Shown here: piece after piece, positions 16,739-25,094 of the stretch | How the letters are laid out: each line of letters starts with the position of its first letter | Position numbering within the stretch: the first letter of the stretch is position 1 | Source of the DNA: an uncultured Lachnospiraceae bacterium | GTDB lineage: Bacteria; Bacillota; Clostridia; Lachnospirales; Lachnospiraceae | Length of the DNA: 46,904 nt | Assembly: GCA_910585075.1 (NCBI GenBank) | Contig: CAJUED010000030.1 | Location: 1-46,904 of the forward strand | Direction of reading: 5' to 3' | Program-made: the position numbers and the translations under genes | The notes under the pieces: generated by a model | Seen by the model: only the letters and a program-made list of their open reading frames with translations | Database searches by the model: none | Told to the model about the DNA's origin: nothing

Positions 16739-17893
16739 TTATTTAAGCAGAGCACTTGAGATAACCATTCTCTGTACTTCACTTGTACCTTCGTAAATCT
16801 CAGTGATCTTTGCATCACGCATCATGCGCTCAACGTCGTACTCTCTGATATAACCATATCCGCCGTGGAGCTGAACAGCCTTTGTGGTCACTTCCATAGC
16901 AACCTCTGCCGCATACAATTTAGCCTGAGCTGCCTCAATCGAATAAACCTTCTGGGTTGCCTTAGCCATTGCTGCCTTGTAAACAAGAAGCTGAGCTGCC
17001 TGTACCTTTGTAGCCATGTCAGCAAGCTGGAACTGTGTATTCTGGAATGCGCCGATAGCTCTGCCAAACTGCTTTCTCTCTTTTACATATTCAATAGTTC
17101 TGTCAAGAGCGCCCTCTGCAAGACCAAGTGCCTGTGCAGCGATACCGATACGTCCGCCGTCAAGTGTATGCATAGCGATACCGAAGCCCTTGCCTTCCTG
17201 TCCTAAAAGATTTTCCTTAGGAATACGGCAGTCTGTGAAAATCAATTCATAAGTGGATGAACCACGGATACCCATCTTCTTTTCCTTTGTACCAAAGGTA
17301 AAGCCGGGTGTTCCTTTTTCCACGATAAATGCGGAAATCATCTTTTTGCTTCTGCCTCTTGCATCGGTAACAACGTTTGTCACTGCAAAGATAACATAAA
17401 CGTCAGCTTCCTTACCGTTTGTGATGAAAATCTTAGAGCCGTTAAGTACCCACTCATCTCCATCTAAAACAGCTTTTGTCTGCTGTCCCTGAGCGTCTGT
17501 ACCAGCGCCGGGCTCGGTAAGACCGAAAGCACCTAACTTCTCACCTTTTGCAAGGGGAACCAAGTATTTCTGCTTCTGTTCTTCCGTACCGTAAGTCATA
17601 ATCGGGTCACAGCAAAGAGAGGTATGTGCGGAAACGATAACGCCTGTGGTACCGCAAACCTTGGAAAGTTCTTCCACACACATAGCATATGTAAGAGGAT
17701 CGCAGCCCTGTCCGCCATACTCCTTGGGTACGGGGATTCCAAGGAATCCTGCCTTAGCCATCTTTTCAACTGTTCCTCTGGGGAATACTTCTGTCTCGTC
17801 AACTTCCTGTGCCAGAGGCTTTACTTCTTTTTCTGCAAACTCTTTAAAAAGAGTTCTCGCCATTTCATGTTGTTTACTTAACATAAAATCCAT
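16739..17893 (-). CDS. bcd: Butyryl-CoA dehydrogenase (short-chain acyl-CoA dehydrogenase)
   Basis: The 384-residue flavoprotein has the full acyl-CoA dehydrogenase fold. Visible are the FAD/substrate signature GAFGLTEPGAGTDAQGQQT, the QFGRAIGAFQNTQFQLADMA helix and the catalytic base E368 in IYEGTSEVQR. It reduces crotonyl-CoA to butyryl-CoA. Immediate linkage to etfBA supports the bifurcating Bcd-EtfAB complex rather than a beta-oxidation enzyme. GGAGG precedes the start. The 250-bp gap towards hbd contains two hairpins (17943-17999 and about 18123-18150). Confidence 0.95.
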   Translation of the reverse strand: MDFMLSKQHEMARTLFKEFAEKEVKPLAQEVDETEVFPRGTVEKMAKAGFLGIPVPKEYGGQGCDPLTYAMCVEELSKVCGTTGVIVSAHTSLCCDPIMTYGTEEQKQKYLVPLAKGEKLGAFGLTEPGAGTDAQGQQTKAVLDGDEWVLNGSKIFITNGKEADVYVIFAVTNVVTDARGRSKKMISAFIVEKGTPGFTFGTKEKKMGIRGSSTYELIFTDCRIPKENLLGQEGKGFGIAMHTLDGGRIGIAAQALGLAEGALDRTIEYVKERKQFGRAIGAFQNTQFQLADMATKVQAAQLLVYKAAMAKATQKVYSIEAAQAKLYAAEVAMEVTTKAVQLHGGYGYIREYDVERMMRDAKITEIYEGTSEVQRMVISSALLK

Positions 17894-17940
17894 GATTTTA
17901 ATTCCTCCATAAAATATGTTTTCTTATCTATTGCCAAAGA

Positions 17941-18144
17941 ACCGCCATAAGCTTAACCGCTGTGAGATGCCCGGCAGTCCGCTTATGGCAATTCCCGTTC
18001 TTTTACCGTCAGAACCGCTTTTCTTCCGCCTGTCAATTTTATGTAAATCTCTCAGACATAAGAAACATCTTCCTTACCGGCTTCTTTCTCATTGAGAATT
18101 TGTTTATAAGAACTATTTCTCAAAAAATTTATTTCTCAAGAAAT
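17941..18144 (-). other. Gap between hbd and bcd with two hairpins
   Basis: Two inverted repeats lie between hbd and bcd. GCCATAAGC (about 17950) pairs with GCTTATGGC (about 17990), and AAGAAAT/AA/ATTTCTT lies near 18137-18152 at the hbd stop. The second shares the GAAATTTATTTC core with the hairpin repeats at 2955 and 37603. Neither is followed by a clear T-run, so they may stabilise or process the operon transcript rather than end it. Confidence 0.45.
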
Positions 18145-18984
18145 TTATTTCTTGTAGTCATAGAAGCCAACGCCTGTCTTCTTACCAAGCTTTCCTGCAC
18201 GTACCATCTTACGAAGAAGGGGATGAGGACGATATTTAGGATCGCCTGTCTCATTCTGCAGAACTTCCATAATCGCAAGCACAATATCAAGACCAACCAG
18301 ATCGCCCAGAGCAAGAGGTCCCATAGGATGGTTAGCGCCAAGTTTCATAGCTTCGTCAATGTCAGCCACGCTTGCCGTACCGTCTGCATAGATGCCGATT
18401 GCTTCGTTGATCATAGGAATCAGGATTCTGTTTACAACAAAGCCCGGAGCTTCCTTAACCTGAACAGGTGTCTTGCCGATTTCAACAGCGATTGCTTTAA
18501 TCTTCTCAACCATATCGTCAGGTGTGTTCTCGCCTGCAATAACCTCAACCAGTTTCATTCTGTCAGCAGGGTTGAAGAAATGCATACCAATCATAGGTCT
18601 GTCAAGTCCTGCGCCGATTTCTGTAATAGACAGGGAAGAAGTGTTGGATGCAAACATGCACTCAGGTTTCACGATACCCATCAGTTCCTTGAAGGTATCC
18701 TTCTTAATCTTCATGTTTTCAGGAGCAACCTCAACGATCAGGTCACAATCCGTACAGATATCTTTTAAACCACAGGTAATCTTAGCCATAATGCTGTCAG
18801 CCTTGTCCTGTGTGATTTTTTCTTTGCTTACGAGGAAATTCATGTTTTTCTGGATTCTTGCCTTTCCACCTTCAGCAAATTCCATTTTGATATCGCAAAG
18901 GCATACTTCATATCCATCTGTCATTGCAAATGCCTGTGCAATTCCGGCACCCATGGTACCTGCCCCGATAATACCTACTTTCAT
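18145..18984 (-). CDS. hbd: 3-hydroxybutyryl-CoA dehydrogenase
   Basis: The 279-residue enzyme reduces acetoacetyl-CoA to 3-hydroxybutyryl-CoA. The NAD(P)-binding GAGTMGAGIAQAFA is at 7-20, the catalytic S117 and H135 are in SNTSSLS and MHFFNPA, and the substrate/dimer motif is GFVVNRIL. The ATG at 18984 is 7 nt behind AGGAGGA; a TTG two codons upstream also lies in frame but is too close to the site. It is the third gene of the butyrate operon. Confidence 0.96.
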   Translation of the reverse strand: MKVGIIGAGTMGAGIAQAFAMTDGYEVCLCDIKMEFAEGGKARIQKNMNFLVSKEKITQDKADSIMAKITCGLKDICTDCDLIVEVAPENMKIKKDTFKELMGIVKPECMFASNTSSLSITEIGAGLDRPMIGMHFFNPADRMKLVEVIAGENTPDDMVEKIKAIAVEIGKTPVQVKEAPGFVVNRILIPMINEAIGIYADGTASVADIDEAMKLGANHPMGPLALGDLVGLDIVLAIMEVLQNETGDPKYRPHPLLRKMVRAGKLGKKTGVGFYDYKK

Positions 18985-19061
18985 TTTCAAATCCTCCTAT
19001 TGTTTATTGGTTTTGTATTTATCACCGTCGTATGACAGTGTTAAACTCTGATAAATAATGT

Positions 19062-19847
19062 TTAGCAGTTCTTAAAAGGCTCTTTTACTTTCTCTTTATT
19101 CTTATCAAGGAAGAAAGCCATGCCATATTTCTGGTCTTCTGTCTCGAAGCAGTCGCCAAACAACTTTTCTTCGATTACAATCGCCTGATCCATATCTACG
19201 TCTAAACCGTCGTTGATTGCTTTCTTGCAGTTGCGCACTGCGATAGGCGCATTCTTTGCAATGCCGGCTGCCATCTTCTCTGCTGCAGGCATCAGTTCTT
19301 CCTGGGTGTAAACCGCATTTACAAGACCGATTCTGAGAGCTTCGTCCGCCTTGATATTTCTTGCGGTGTAGATCATCTGCTTTGCCATACCAGCGCCAAC
19401 CAAACGGGCAAGTCTCTGTGTGCCGCCGAAACCAGGAGTAATGCCAAGCCCTACCTCAGGCTGTCCAAATACCGCATTGTCAGAACAGATTCTGATATCA
19501 CAGCTCATGGAAATCTCACAGCCGCCGCCAAGTGCAAAACCGTTAATTGCAGCAATGACAGGGATAGGGAATGTTTCCAGCTTGCGGAACACATCATTTC
19601 CTTTCTTTCCGAAGGCTTCTCCCTCTGCCTTGGTCAGGGTGCTCATCTCGCCGATATCCGCACCTGCCACAAAAGATTTCTGCCCTGCGCCTGTTAAAAT
19701 CAGGCATCTTACTTCGTCAAGATTCACTGCATCAAGAGTCTTGTCAAGCTCCTCTAATACAGTTGAATTCAAAGCATTCAGCGCCTTCTCACGGCTGATA
19801 GTGATGATGCCATAAGCGCCTTTTTGTTCGTACACAATAAATTCCAT
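19062..19847 (-). CDS. crt: 3-hydroxybutyryl-CoA dehydratase (crotonase)
   Basis: The 261-residue protein is a crotonase with the two catalytic glutamates E111 (GGGCEISMSCD) and E131 (FGQPEVGLGITPGFGG) and the oxyanion-hole segment FVAGADIGEM. It dehydrates 3-hydroxybutyryl-CoA to crotonyl-CoA. It is followed by hbd after 77 bp. AAAAGGAG lies before the ATG. Upstream, the thl-crt gap holds a strong terminator-like hairpin, so crt may rely on readthrough or its own promoter. Confidence 0.96.
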   Translation of the reverse strand: MEFIVYEQKGAYGIITISREKALNALNSTVLEELDKTLDAVNLDEVRCLILTGAGQKSFVAGADIGEMSTLTKAEGEAFGKKGNDVFRKLETFPIPVIAAINGFALGGGCEISMSCDIRICSDNAVFGQPEVGLGITPGFGGTQRLARLVGAGMAKQMIYTARNIKADEALRIGLVNAVYTQEELMPAAEKMAAGIAKNAPIAVRNCKKAINDGLDVDMDQAIVIEEKLFGDCFETEDQKYGMAFFLDKNKEKVKEPFKNC

Positions 19848-19919
19848 ACTTTACAGCTCCTTTTCTCATTAGATAATTATGTATAAAACGCCGCCACCCT
19901 TTGCGGGCCAGCTTACGGA

Positions 19920-19964
19920 ACAAAAACTTCTAAGGCGCTGCCATATCACACCGCCTTAGAAGTT
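19920..19964 (-). terminator. Terminator-like hairpin between thl and crt
   Basis: A perfect 13-bp inverted repeat (AACTTCTAAGGCG 19925-19937 and its complement 19952-19964) with a 14-nt loop is followed on the minus strand by TTTTTG. This is a good intrinsic terminator inside an operon that otherwise runs in one direction. Confidence 0.7.
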
Positions 19965-19973
19965 CCTTATTTA

Positions 19974-21158
19974 TTAATCTTCAATTTTAACAACAGTAGC
20001 GCATCCCATACCACCGCCGATACACAGGGTTGCAAGGCCTGTCTTAGCGCCCTTAGCCTGCATCTCATGAAGCAGTGTTACCAGAATACGGCAGCCTGAT
20101 GCTCCAACAGGATGTCCAAGTGCAATTGCGCCGCCGTTCGGATTGAGCTGCTTATCAACATCAATGCCAAGGTCCTTGCCAACTGCTACGGACTGTGCTG
20201 CGAATGCTTCGTTTGCCTCGATGATATCGAAGTCTTCAATCTTAAGGCCTGTCTTAGCCATCACCTTCTTGGTAGCTGCCACAGGACCGATACCCATAAC
20301 CTCAGGACGAACGCCTGCAAGCGCGCCTGCAACAAAAGTAGCCATAGGCTTAACACCTAATTCTTTTGCTTTTTCTTCGCTCATAACAACGATAGCCGCA
20401 GCGCCGTCGTTGATACCGGAAGCATTACCTGCCGTAACGAATCCGCCCGGATTGATTGCGCGAAGCTTTGCAAGGCCTTCGATTGTGCTGCCATGACGAG
20501 GGCCTTCATCTACCTTGAACTCTACCATTTCTTTTTTCTTCTTTACCATAACAGGTACAATTTCAGCGTCAAAAGCGCCTGACTTCTGAGCTGCCTCTGT
20601 CTTCTGCTGACTCTTTAATGCGAACTCATCAAGTTCTTCTCTTGTAAGTCCCCATTCTTCACAGATATTATCTGCTGTCTTGATCATATGATAATCATTG
20701 AATGCATCCCAAAGAGCATCCTTGATCATGGTATCTACCAGAACACCATTGTTCATTCTATATCCATAACGGCCCTGAGGAATTGCATAAGGAGCCATGG
20801 ACATATTTTCCATACCGCCTGCAACAACAACATCAGCGTCTCCTGCCATAATCATCTGTGCTGCCTGGTTCACACAGTTAAGACCTGAACCGCAAACAAC
20901 GTTCATGGTAACTGCGGGTACCTCAATTGGCAAACCTGCCTTGATGGAAGCCTGACGTGCAACGTTCTGTCCCTGTCCGGCCTGGATAACACATCCCATA
21001 TAAACCTGGTCTACAGCCTCAGGTGCAACACCTGCTCTGTTTAAAGCTTCCTTGATTACGATTGCCCCCAGCTCTGCAGCAGGCGTTGTGCTGAGTGCAC
21101 CACCCATTGTACCAATTGCAGTACGGCACGCGCCGGCTAATACTACTTTTTTTGCCAT
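19974..21158 (-). CDS. thlA: Acetyl-CoA acetyltransferase (thiolase)
   Basis: The 394-residue enzyme condenses two acetyl-CoA to acetoacetyl-CoA, the first step of butyrate formation. The nucleophile C89 is in VVCGSGLNCV, the catalytic H349 in GHPVGASG and C379 in CIGGGMG, all at the positions normal for biosynthetic thiolases. It is the promoter-proximal gene of the operon, with GGAGGAGAG before the ATG, a near-consensus promoter and a Rex-like operator upstream. Gene symbol by pathway context. Confidence 0.96.
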   Translation of the reverse strand: MAKKVVLAGACRTAIGTMGGALSTTPAAELGAIVIKEALNRAGVAPEAVDQVYMGCVIQAGQGQNVARQASIKAGLPIEVPAVTMNVVCGSGLNCVNQAAQMIMAGDADVVVAGGMENMSMAPYAIPQGRYGYRMNNGVLVDTMIKDALWDAFNDYHMIKTADNICEEWGLTREELDEFALKSQQKTEAAQKSGAFDAEIVPVMVKKKKEMVEFKVDEGPRHGSTIEGLAKLRAINPGGFVTAGNASGINDGAAAIVVMSEEKAKELGVKPMATFVAGALAGVRPEVMGIGPVAATKKVMAKTGLKIEDFDIIEANEAFAAQSVAVGKDLGIDVDKQLNPNGGAIALGHPVGASGCRILVTLLHEMQAKGAKTGLATLCIGGGMGCATVVKIED

Positions 21159-21207
21159 GTTCTCTCTCCTCCGTTTAATTAAAACCTAAAATTTATGACT
21201 GCAACGA

Positions 21208-21225
21208 TTGTTAAATTTTTATCAT
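21208..21225. promoter_or_regulatory. Rex-like operator of the butyrate operon
   Basis: TTGTTAA-ATTT-TTATCAT fits the Rex consensus TTGTTAA-N4-TTAACAA with two mismatches in the second half. It covers roughly +7 to +24 of the predicted transcript, a position where a bound repressor would block initiation. Rex (NADH/NAD+ sensor) is known to control butyrate genes in clostridia; here the site is inferred from sequence only. Confidence 0.55.
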
Positions 21226-21238
21226 TGCCAACGGTCAT

Positions 21239-21267
21239 ATTATACCATAGAACCATTATTTTTGCAA
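21239..21267 (-). promoter_or_regulatory. Promoter of the butyrate operon
   Basis: On the minus strand TTGCAA (21262-21267) and a consensus TATAAT (21239-21244) are exactly 17 bp apart, about 80 bp before the thl start codon. It is among the best promoter matches in the window, fitting a highly expressed central pathway. Confidence 0.8.
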
Positions 21268-21273
21268 TGACAT

Positions 21274-22332
21274 TTAACCCGTAATATCGATTGCATGCAT
21301 GTAAGCATCCGAGCCTCTGGCGCAGGTTACCGTAACGCTTCTTCCGCTTACCAGAACCTTACAGCCTACCACACTCCTTACATTGTCCAGCTTAAGCTCC
21401 ATCTGCCCCTGCTGGGTATCCAAATACAATTTGTTTTCGTTTGACTTGCCTCCCACAGTACCCTTTACCGTGGACAAAGATGTGGTGTCCACTCCGGCCG
21501 CTTTGCCGCCGTCCTTGCTTCCCACAATGGTTGCCGCATGCATATAGCCGTCTTTGCCGTGGTAAACATAAACCGTCAAAGTCCTGCCCTCCGTAAGGAT
21601 CATGCCGCTTCTGGAATCTGTGTTTTCATCAATTGCAATCTGCATCTCCCCTTCCTTGGTGGAAAGATACAGCAGATTTTCTTTGGTTTTATCGGATACG
21701 GTACCGGAAACCGCAGTGGTTGCCGAGGTGACAATTGACTTAGGCGCAGGGGTCAGCCCGGAGGAAGCGCCTGTGGCCACGCCTGACGTAATCCCGTCCG
21801 TAACCGTAATCGCATGCATGTAGGCATCCGAACCTCTTGCACAGGTTACCGTGTACTTATTGCCAACCACCAGTACAACACATCCGCTCAGATTTGTGGT
21901 GGAATCAAGCTTAATCTGCATTTCCCCCTGAGCTGTGTTTATGTAAAGAATATCTTCCTTTGTCTTATCGCTCAATGTGCCCGATATGGTGGAGGTATTT
22001 GACGAGTCAACGGTAGCCGCCACCTTTGGCTCCCCGCTGGAAATTTTGGTTGCATGCATATAACCGTCCGAGCCGTGGGTGACCGTCACATTAATTTTTT
22101 TGTCCGGAAGGAGCACCTTGCAGCTGCTGGTGTCCGTCCCGCTGTCTATCTTAATCTCCATCTTGCCCTCTTTGGTGGAAAGCAGTAAAAGTTCAGAGGT
22201 TGTCCCCGAAATAACCGTTCCTGACACCGTCACTTCCTCCGCCTGTACGTTAAGCCGGTTTACCGGAGCCATAACCAACATAAACACAAGGCAAAATACA
22301 ATACCCATTTTTAAAATTCCACGTATTTTCAT
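21274..22332 (-). CDS. Secreted protein with four tandem repeats of about 75 residues
   Basis: The 352-residue protein has a signal peptide (MKIRGILKMG then a hydrophobic core, cleavage probably near NVQAEE). The rest is four imperfect repeats, each beginning with V/I-x-G-T-V/L, passing through LLYLSTKEGEMQIKID-like strands, a conserved position with Cys (GCKVLV), and ending with the hallmark G-S/K-D-x-YMHA. A flexible Ser/Thr/Ala/Pro linker separates repeats 2 and 3. The alternating hydrophobic pattern suggests beta-sandwich or OB-like units. No sortase motif or transmembrane tail is present, so it is secreted. I start at the ATG at 22332 (GGAGG 9 nt upstream); upstream in-frame ATGs exist, one with AAAGG. 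Function unknown. The membrane kinase gene lies just upstream in the same direction. Confidence 0.8.
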   Translation of the reverse strand: MKIRGILKMGIVFCLVFMLVMAPVNRLNVQAEEVTVSGTVISGTTSELLLLSTKEGKMEIKIDSGTDTSSCKVLLPDKKINVTVTHGSDGYMHATKISSGEPKVAATVDSSNTSTISGTLSDKTKEDILYINTAQGEMQIKLDSTTNLSGCVVLVVGNKYTVTCARGSDAYMHAITVTDGITSGVATGASSGLTPAPKSIVTSATTAVSGTVSDKTKENLLYLSTKEGEMQIAIDENTDSRSGMILTEGRTLTVYVYHGKDGYMHAATIVGSKDGGKAAGVDTTSLSTVKGTVGGKSNENKLYLDTQQGQMELKLDNVRSVVGCKVLVSGRSVTVTCARGSDAYMHAIDITG

Positions 22333-22668
22333 AATCTGCGCCTCCATCATTTCCTTTTCGGTAACAGAAAGTATAAAACGGCCCATTACCTTTTCTTCTA
22401 TAGTCAAATACCCGGAGATGCCAACGGCATCTCTTGTGCATGGCTATTTTCCTCATTGCCCGCGGAAATATACACACAAATGCTTTCATTATGTAAACTG
22501 TAACCGTGAGGCAAAAGCCTGACTGTTACACTTCATCATATAATAATCGGTGTCTAAAGACAATATCTCTTAATGAAAATTTAATAAAAAAAATGTCTTG
22601 TACTATCTGACTGATACCTGGCTGATAAGCCGCCTTTTTGCACCAAAAGCCCCTTGTACCAAACTCTG
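22333..22668. other. Gap with a hairpin in the leader of the secreted protein gene
   Basis: The 336-bp gap contains GAGATGCC/AAC/GGCATCTC (22415-22433), an 8-bp hairpin with a 3-nt loop, in the likely 5' leader of the minus-strand secreted-protein gene. A second inverted pair, GGCAAAAGCC, is near 22511. The leader could hold a regulatory RNA, but I cannot match it to a known riboswitch. No gene is seen. Confidence 0.35.
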
Positions 22669-24162
22669 TTACCATGGAATCTGCGTCAGCGCTCCATCTT
22701 CCAGCACATATCCCTCAAACCATTCTTCAATCCAGATGCCGCCGGGAAGGGTGCTGTCCATTTCCAGTTCCCCATTTTCGGCAAAAAGCTGGCCCTTTGC
22801 CAGCCGAAAGCTGCCGTTTTCGTCCCGGTAAATGCACCAACCTGCCACGTAATTCTGGGTATACATAACAGAATGGTCTTTCAGCCTGCGGTAATTACGG
22901 TCGCTTATGGCAATCCAGATTTCATCCCGTCCGTCAGCATCCATGTCATAGAAAAGAAGTTCGGCATACAGCGAAGTATTGGAATAGTCTTCCGTCACAG
23001 GATAATTGTTGGACAAAAGCACTTCCATGTCATTATCCTCCGCATCCGTCAGCACAAGAGAAAGGCCATCGGCGGACAAGCTTGTCCTGATTTGGACGGG
23101 CTCTGAATATCCGGCCAGATTAACGGATTCTTCCCTCTGTACGCCTTCCCCCAGGAGCAGGCAGGGAGCCGCCTCCTGCCCGGTGAAAATTCTGTATTCC
23201 GAATCTTCCATCTCTGTGTCAAAATTATTTTTCTCCGCATCAGTGTTCTTTTGTCCTTCTCCGGAGCCATTTTCTTCCATATTAAATGTTTTTTCCTTTT
23301 CCGAGTCTTCTTCCCCCTCAGAGGACTTCTCCTTCTCAGAAAGCTCCTCCCGCCCGGAAAGGGAAGAAAAGCCTGTGCCGGTCAAAGGCTGCCACACTCC
23401 GCCAGGCAGTTTATTGATGAAGATGAGCAGAAGAAAAATGAATAGAACGGTACATCCTGTACGAATTCTTCTTTTCTTAAATTCGGCCAGAACAGCTTCC
23501 GCACTTTGATACCTCTGCGCCGGATCCAAATTCGTGCATTTACGCTCTATTTTTTTCAAAAGCCGGTTTCCCCGGCATACCTGATTGATATCCCGGCAGG
23601 TAACCCCAAGAGAAAAAATATCCGAGCGAAAATCCGACTGAGAGTAGCCGAACTGCTCCGGGGCTGCATAACCCACCGTCCCCAAAAGCCGCGTATCCTT
23701 CTGTTCGTTGGGCCTGTAAAGACGAGCAATTCCAAAGTCAATCAGACAGACATGTCCCGACTTGTCAATCAAAACATTCTCCGGCTTGATATCTCTGTGG
23801 ATAATCCCAAGCTTGTGAATGCCGGAAACGGCCTGTAAGAGCTCTGTCATAATCCTTGAAGCCTCTTTAGAGGAAACCTTCCTTCCAAGCAGATACTCCT
23901 TCAGCGATTGCCCTTCCACATATTCTTCCAGTATCACTGTGTCCACGTCAAAGATCATTGCCTTTACCCGGGCCACATGCGGCAGCTCCGCATGTAACAG
24001 CAGGGAGAAAATTTCCCGCTTATCTTCAAAGTAGGTTCTTCGTATCAGCTTTGTCTTATCAAAAAGATGCTCAATCAATTCAATTTTATATTCATCCGTA
24101 TCCCGGAGCACCGCTCCCACTGTGTATTCTTCGTCCATTATTTTTCGAGAAAAGACTTCCAT
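22669..24162 (-). CDS. Membrane Ser/Thr protein kinase with extracellular sensor domain
   Basis: The 497-residue protein has a cytoplasmic kinase domain (about 13-230), one membrane helix (236-250, CTVLFIFLLLIFINKLPG) and an extracellular region. The kinase shows HRDIKPENVLID (D124, N129), DFG (142-144) and GYAAPEQ, but the usual VAIK lysine is not evident: the matching strand reads KLIRRTYF. The C-lobe between DIFSLGVT and RYQS is short. Outside, an acidic Glu/Lys/Ser linker is followed by a domain with YDMDADGRDEIWIAI, an FG-GAP/VCBS-like Ca-binding motif. The start is ATG 24162 behind GGGAGGG; an ATG 68 codons upstream has no site. Divergently adjacent genes encode an HTH-like protein and a zinc-ribbon membrane protein. 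The ligand is unknown. Confidence 0.85.
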   Translation of the reverse strand: MEVFSRKIMDEEYTVGAVLRDTDEYKIELIEHLFDKTKLIRRTYFEDKREIFSLLLHAELPHVARVKAMIFDVDTVILEEYVEGQSLKEYLLGRKVSSKEASRIMTELLQAVSGIHKLGIIHRDIKPENVLIDKSGHVCLIDFGIARLYRPNEQKDTRLLGTVGYAAPEQFGYSQSDFRSDIFSLGVTCRDINQVCRGNRLLKKIERKCTNLDPAQRYQSAEAVLAEFKKRRIRTGCTVLFIFLLLIFINKLPGGVWQPLTGTGFSSLSGREELSEKEKSSEGEEDSEKEKTFNMEENGSGEGQKNTDAEKNNFDTEMEDSEYRIFTGQEAAPCLLLGEGVQREESVNLAGYSEPVQIRTSLSADGLSLVLTDAEDNDMEVLLSNNYPVTEDYSNTSLYAELLFYDMDADGRDEIWIAISDRNYRRLKDHSVMYTQNYVAGWCIYRDENGSFRLAKGQLFAENGELEMDSTLPGGIWIEEWFEGYVLEDGALTQIPW

Positions 24163-24568
24163 TTCCCAGCCCTCCCGGCAAATCTTTTTCACTCCAAACC
24201 GCAAATCCGCTGGCGGTATTTTTATGATAATACAGGAATTTAAATAATGCAATTTTAAACCGGCAGATTCAGCCGCCATGAAGGAGCGGTTCAGCCTGCG
24301 CCATTCACAAACATACTTACAAGTCAATATTTTTAATCGGTAAATTGGACTGTCAGTCCAGTACAAAACCCACTTTCTTAAGGTATAATATCTTCTAATA
24401 AAGGTGCATATGGCTTTGGCTCACTGCCCGTGGGAGTCAATAACCCCGCTACAAGCAACGGGGTATTGGACCCTCGCGGCAGTCGTCTAAGGCTAAGAGA
24501 ACCAAAGGTTCTCTGCAAGCATGACTTTGACTCGTTGCTCGCGGGAATAAAATACGGAGGAAAGGTAC
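24163..24568. repeat. Divergent gap with CCCCG-type palindromic repeat (copy 2)
   Basis: Between kinase and HTH genes, AATAACCCCG (24440-24449) can pair with CGGGGTATT (24459-24467); AGAGAACC/AAA/GGTTCTCT (24496-24514) is an 8-bp hairpin; and TTTGACTCGTTGCTCGCGGG (24528-24547) echoes GGGAGTCAA with inverted sense. The first part matches the gap at 1975-2110. It lies in the 5' leader of the HTH gene and ends just before its GGAGG site. Confidence 0.55.
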
Positions 24569-25012
24569 ATGAACCAAAAGGATAAAACGGAAAATGTGAA
24601 AAAGAGTACGGAGGAATTGCTGTCATTGATACAAAACACGGAACATATTGAGGTTTATCTGGCAGAGAATGAAAAGGAATTACAGTCTCTGACGTTGGAA
24701 GAATATCTGCATCAATTGATGGAGGAAAAGCAGCTGAAAATCGTCGATGTAATGAAGAACTCCCAACAGGGGGATTATGTATATAAAGTATTTAAAAACC
24801 AGCGAAAGGCAAGCCGGGACATTCTGATTGCCATAGCCCTTGGAATGCAGTGCAGCCTGGATGAGGCGCAAAAGCTGCTGCGTATTGCATCGGTCGCATG
24901 GCTGGATCCAAGAAATCAGAGGGATGCGGTACTTATCTATGGATTTTTGCACCATCTTACCGTAGTGGAAGTAAATGAGATTTTATACGATTTGGGAGAA
25001 AGAGTTCTTTAA
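24569..25012 (+). CDS. Small HTH-like (XRE-type) protein linked to Ser/Thr kinase
   Basis: This 147-residue soluble protein is all-helical by eye. The central part (about 50-115: LEEYLHQLMEEKQLKIVDVM, then YKVFKNQRKASRDILIAIAL) resembles the XRE helix-turn-helix of clostridial proteins encoded beside Ser/Thr kinases. ERVL ends the protein without a second known domain. ACGGAGGA precedes the start. It is divergent to the kinase and 82 bp upstream of the zinc-ribbon membrane gene, so all three probably act together, with this protein as a possible kinase substrate or regulator. DNA binding is an inference. Confidence 0.65.
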   Translation: MNQKDKTENVKKSTEELLSLIQNTEHIEVYLAENEKELQSLTLEEYLHQLMEEKQLKIVDVMKNSQQGDYVYKVFKNQRKASRDILIAIALGMQCSLDEAQKLLRIASVAWLDPRNQRDAVLIYGFLHHLTVVEVNEILYDLGERVL

Positions 25013-25094
25013 CAAATACAGCGTTGCAGAGATAACGGTGAAATTCATCGCCTGATATCTGCAACAGGCAAGGCAAAGGATGGGGGAACGGTAT

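Noticed and set aside
22395..22500. Possible c-di-GMP or other riboswitch before the secreted repeat protein
   Set aside because: A neat hairpin is present, but the conserved GGGCAAACC / GACGCAAAGCC strings of GEMM-I are missing; kept only as an unassigned leader structure.
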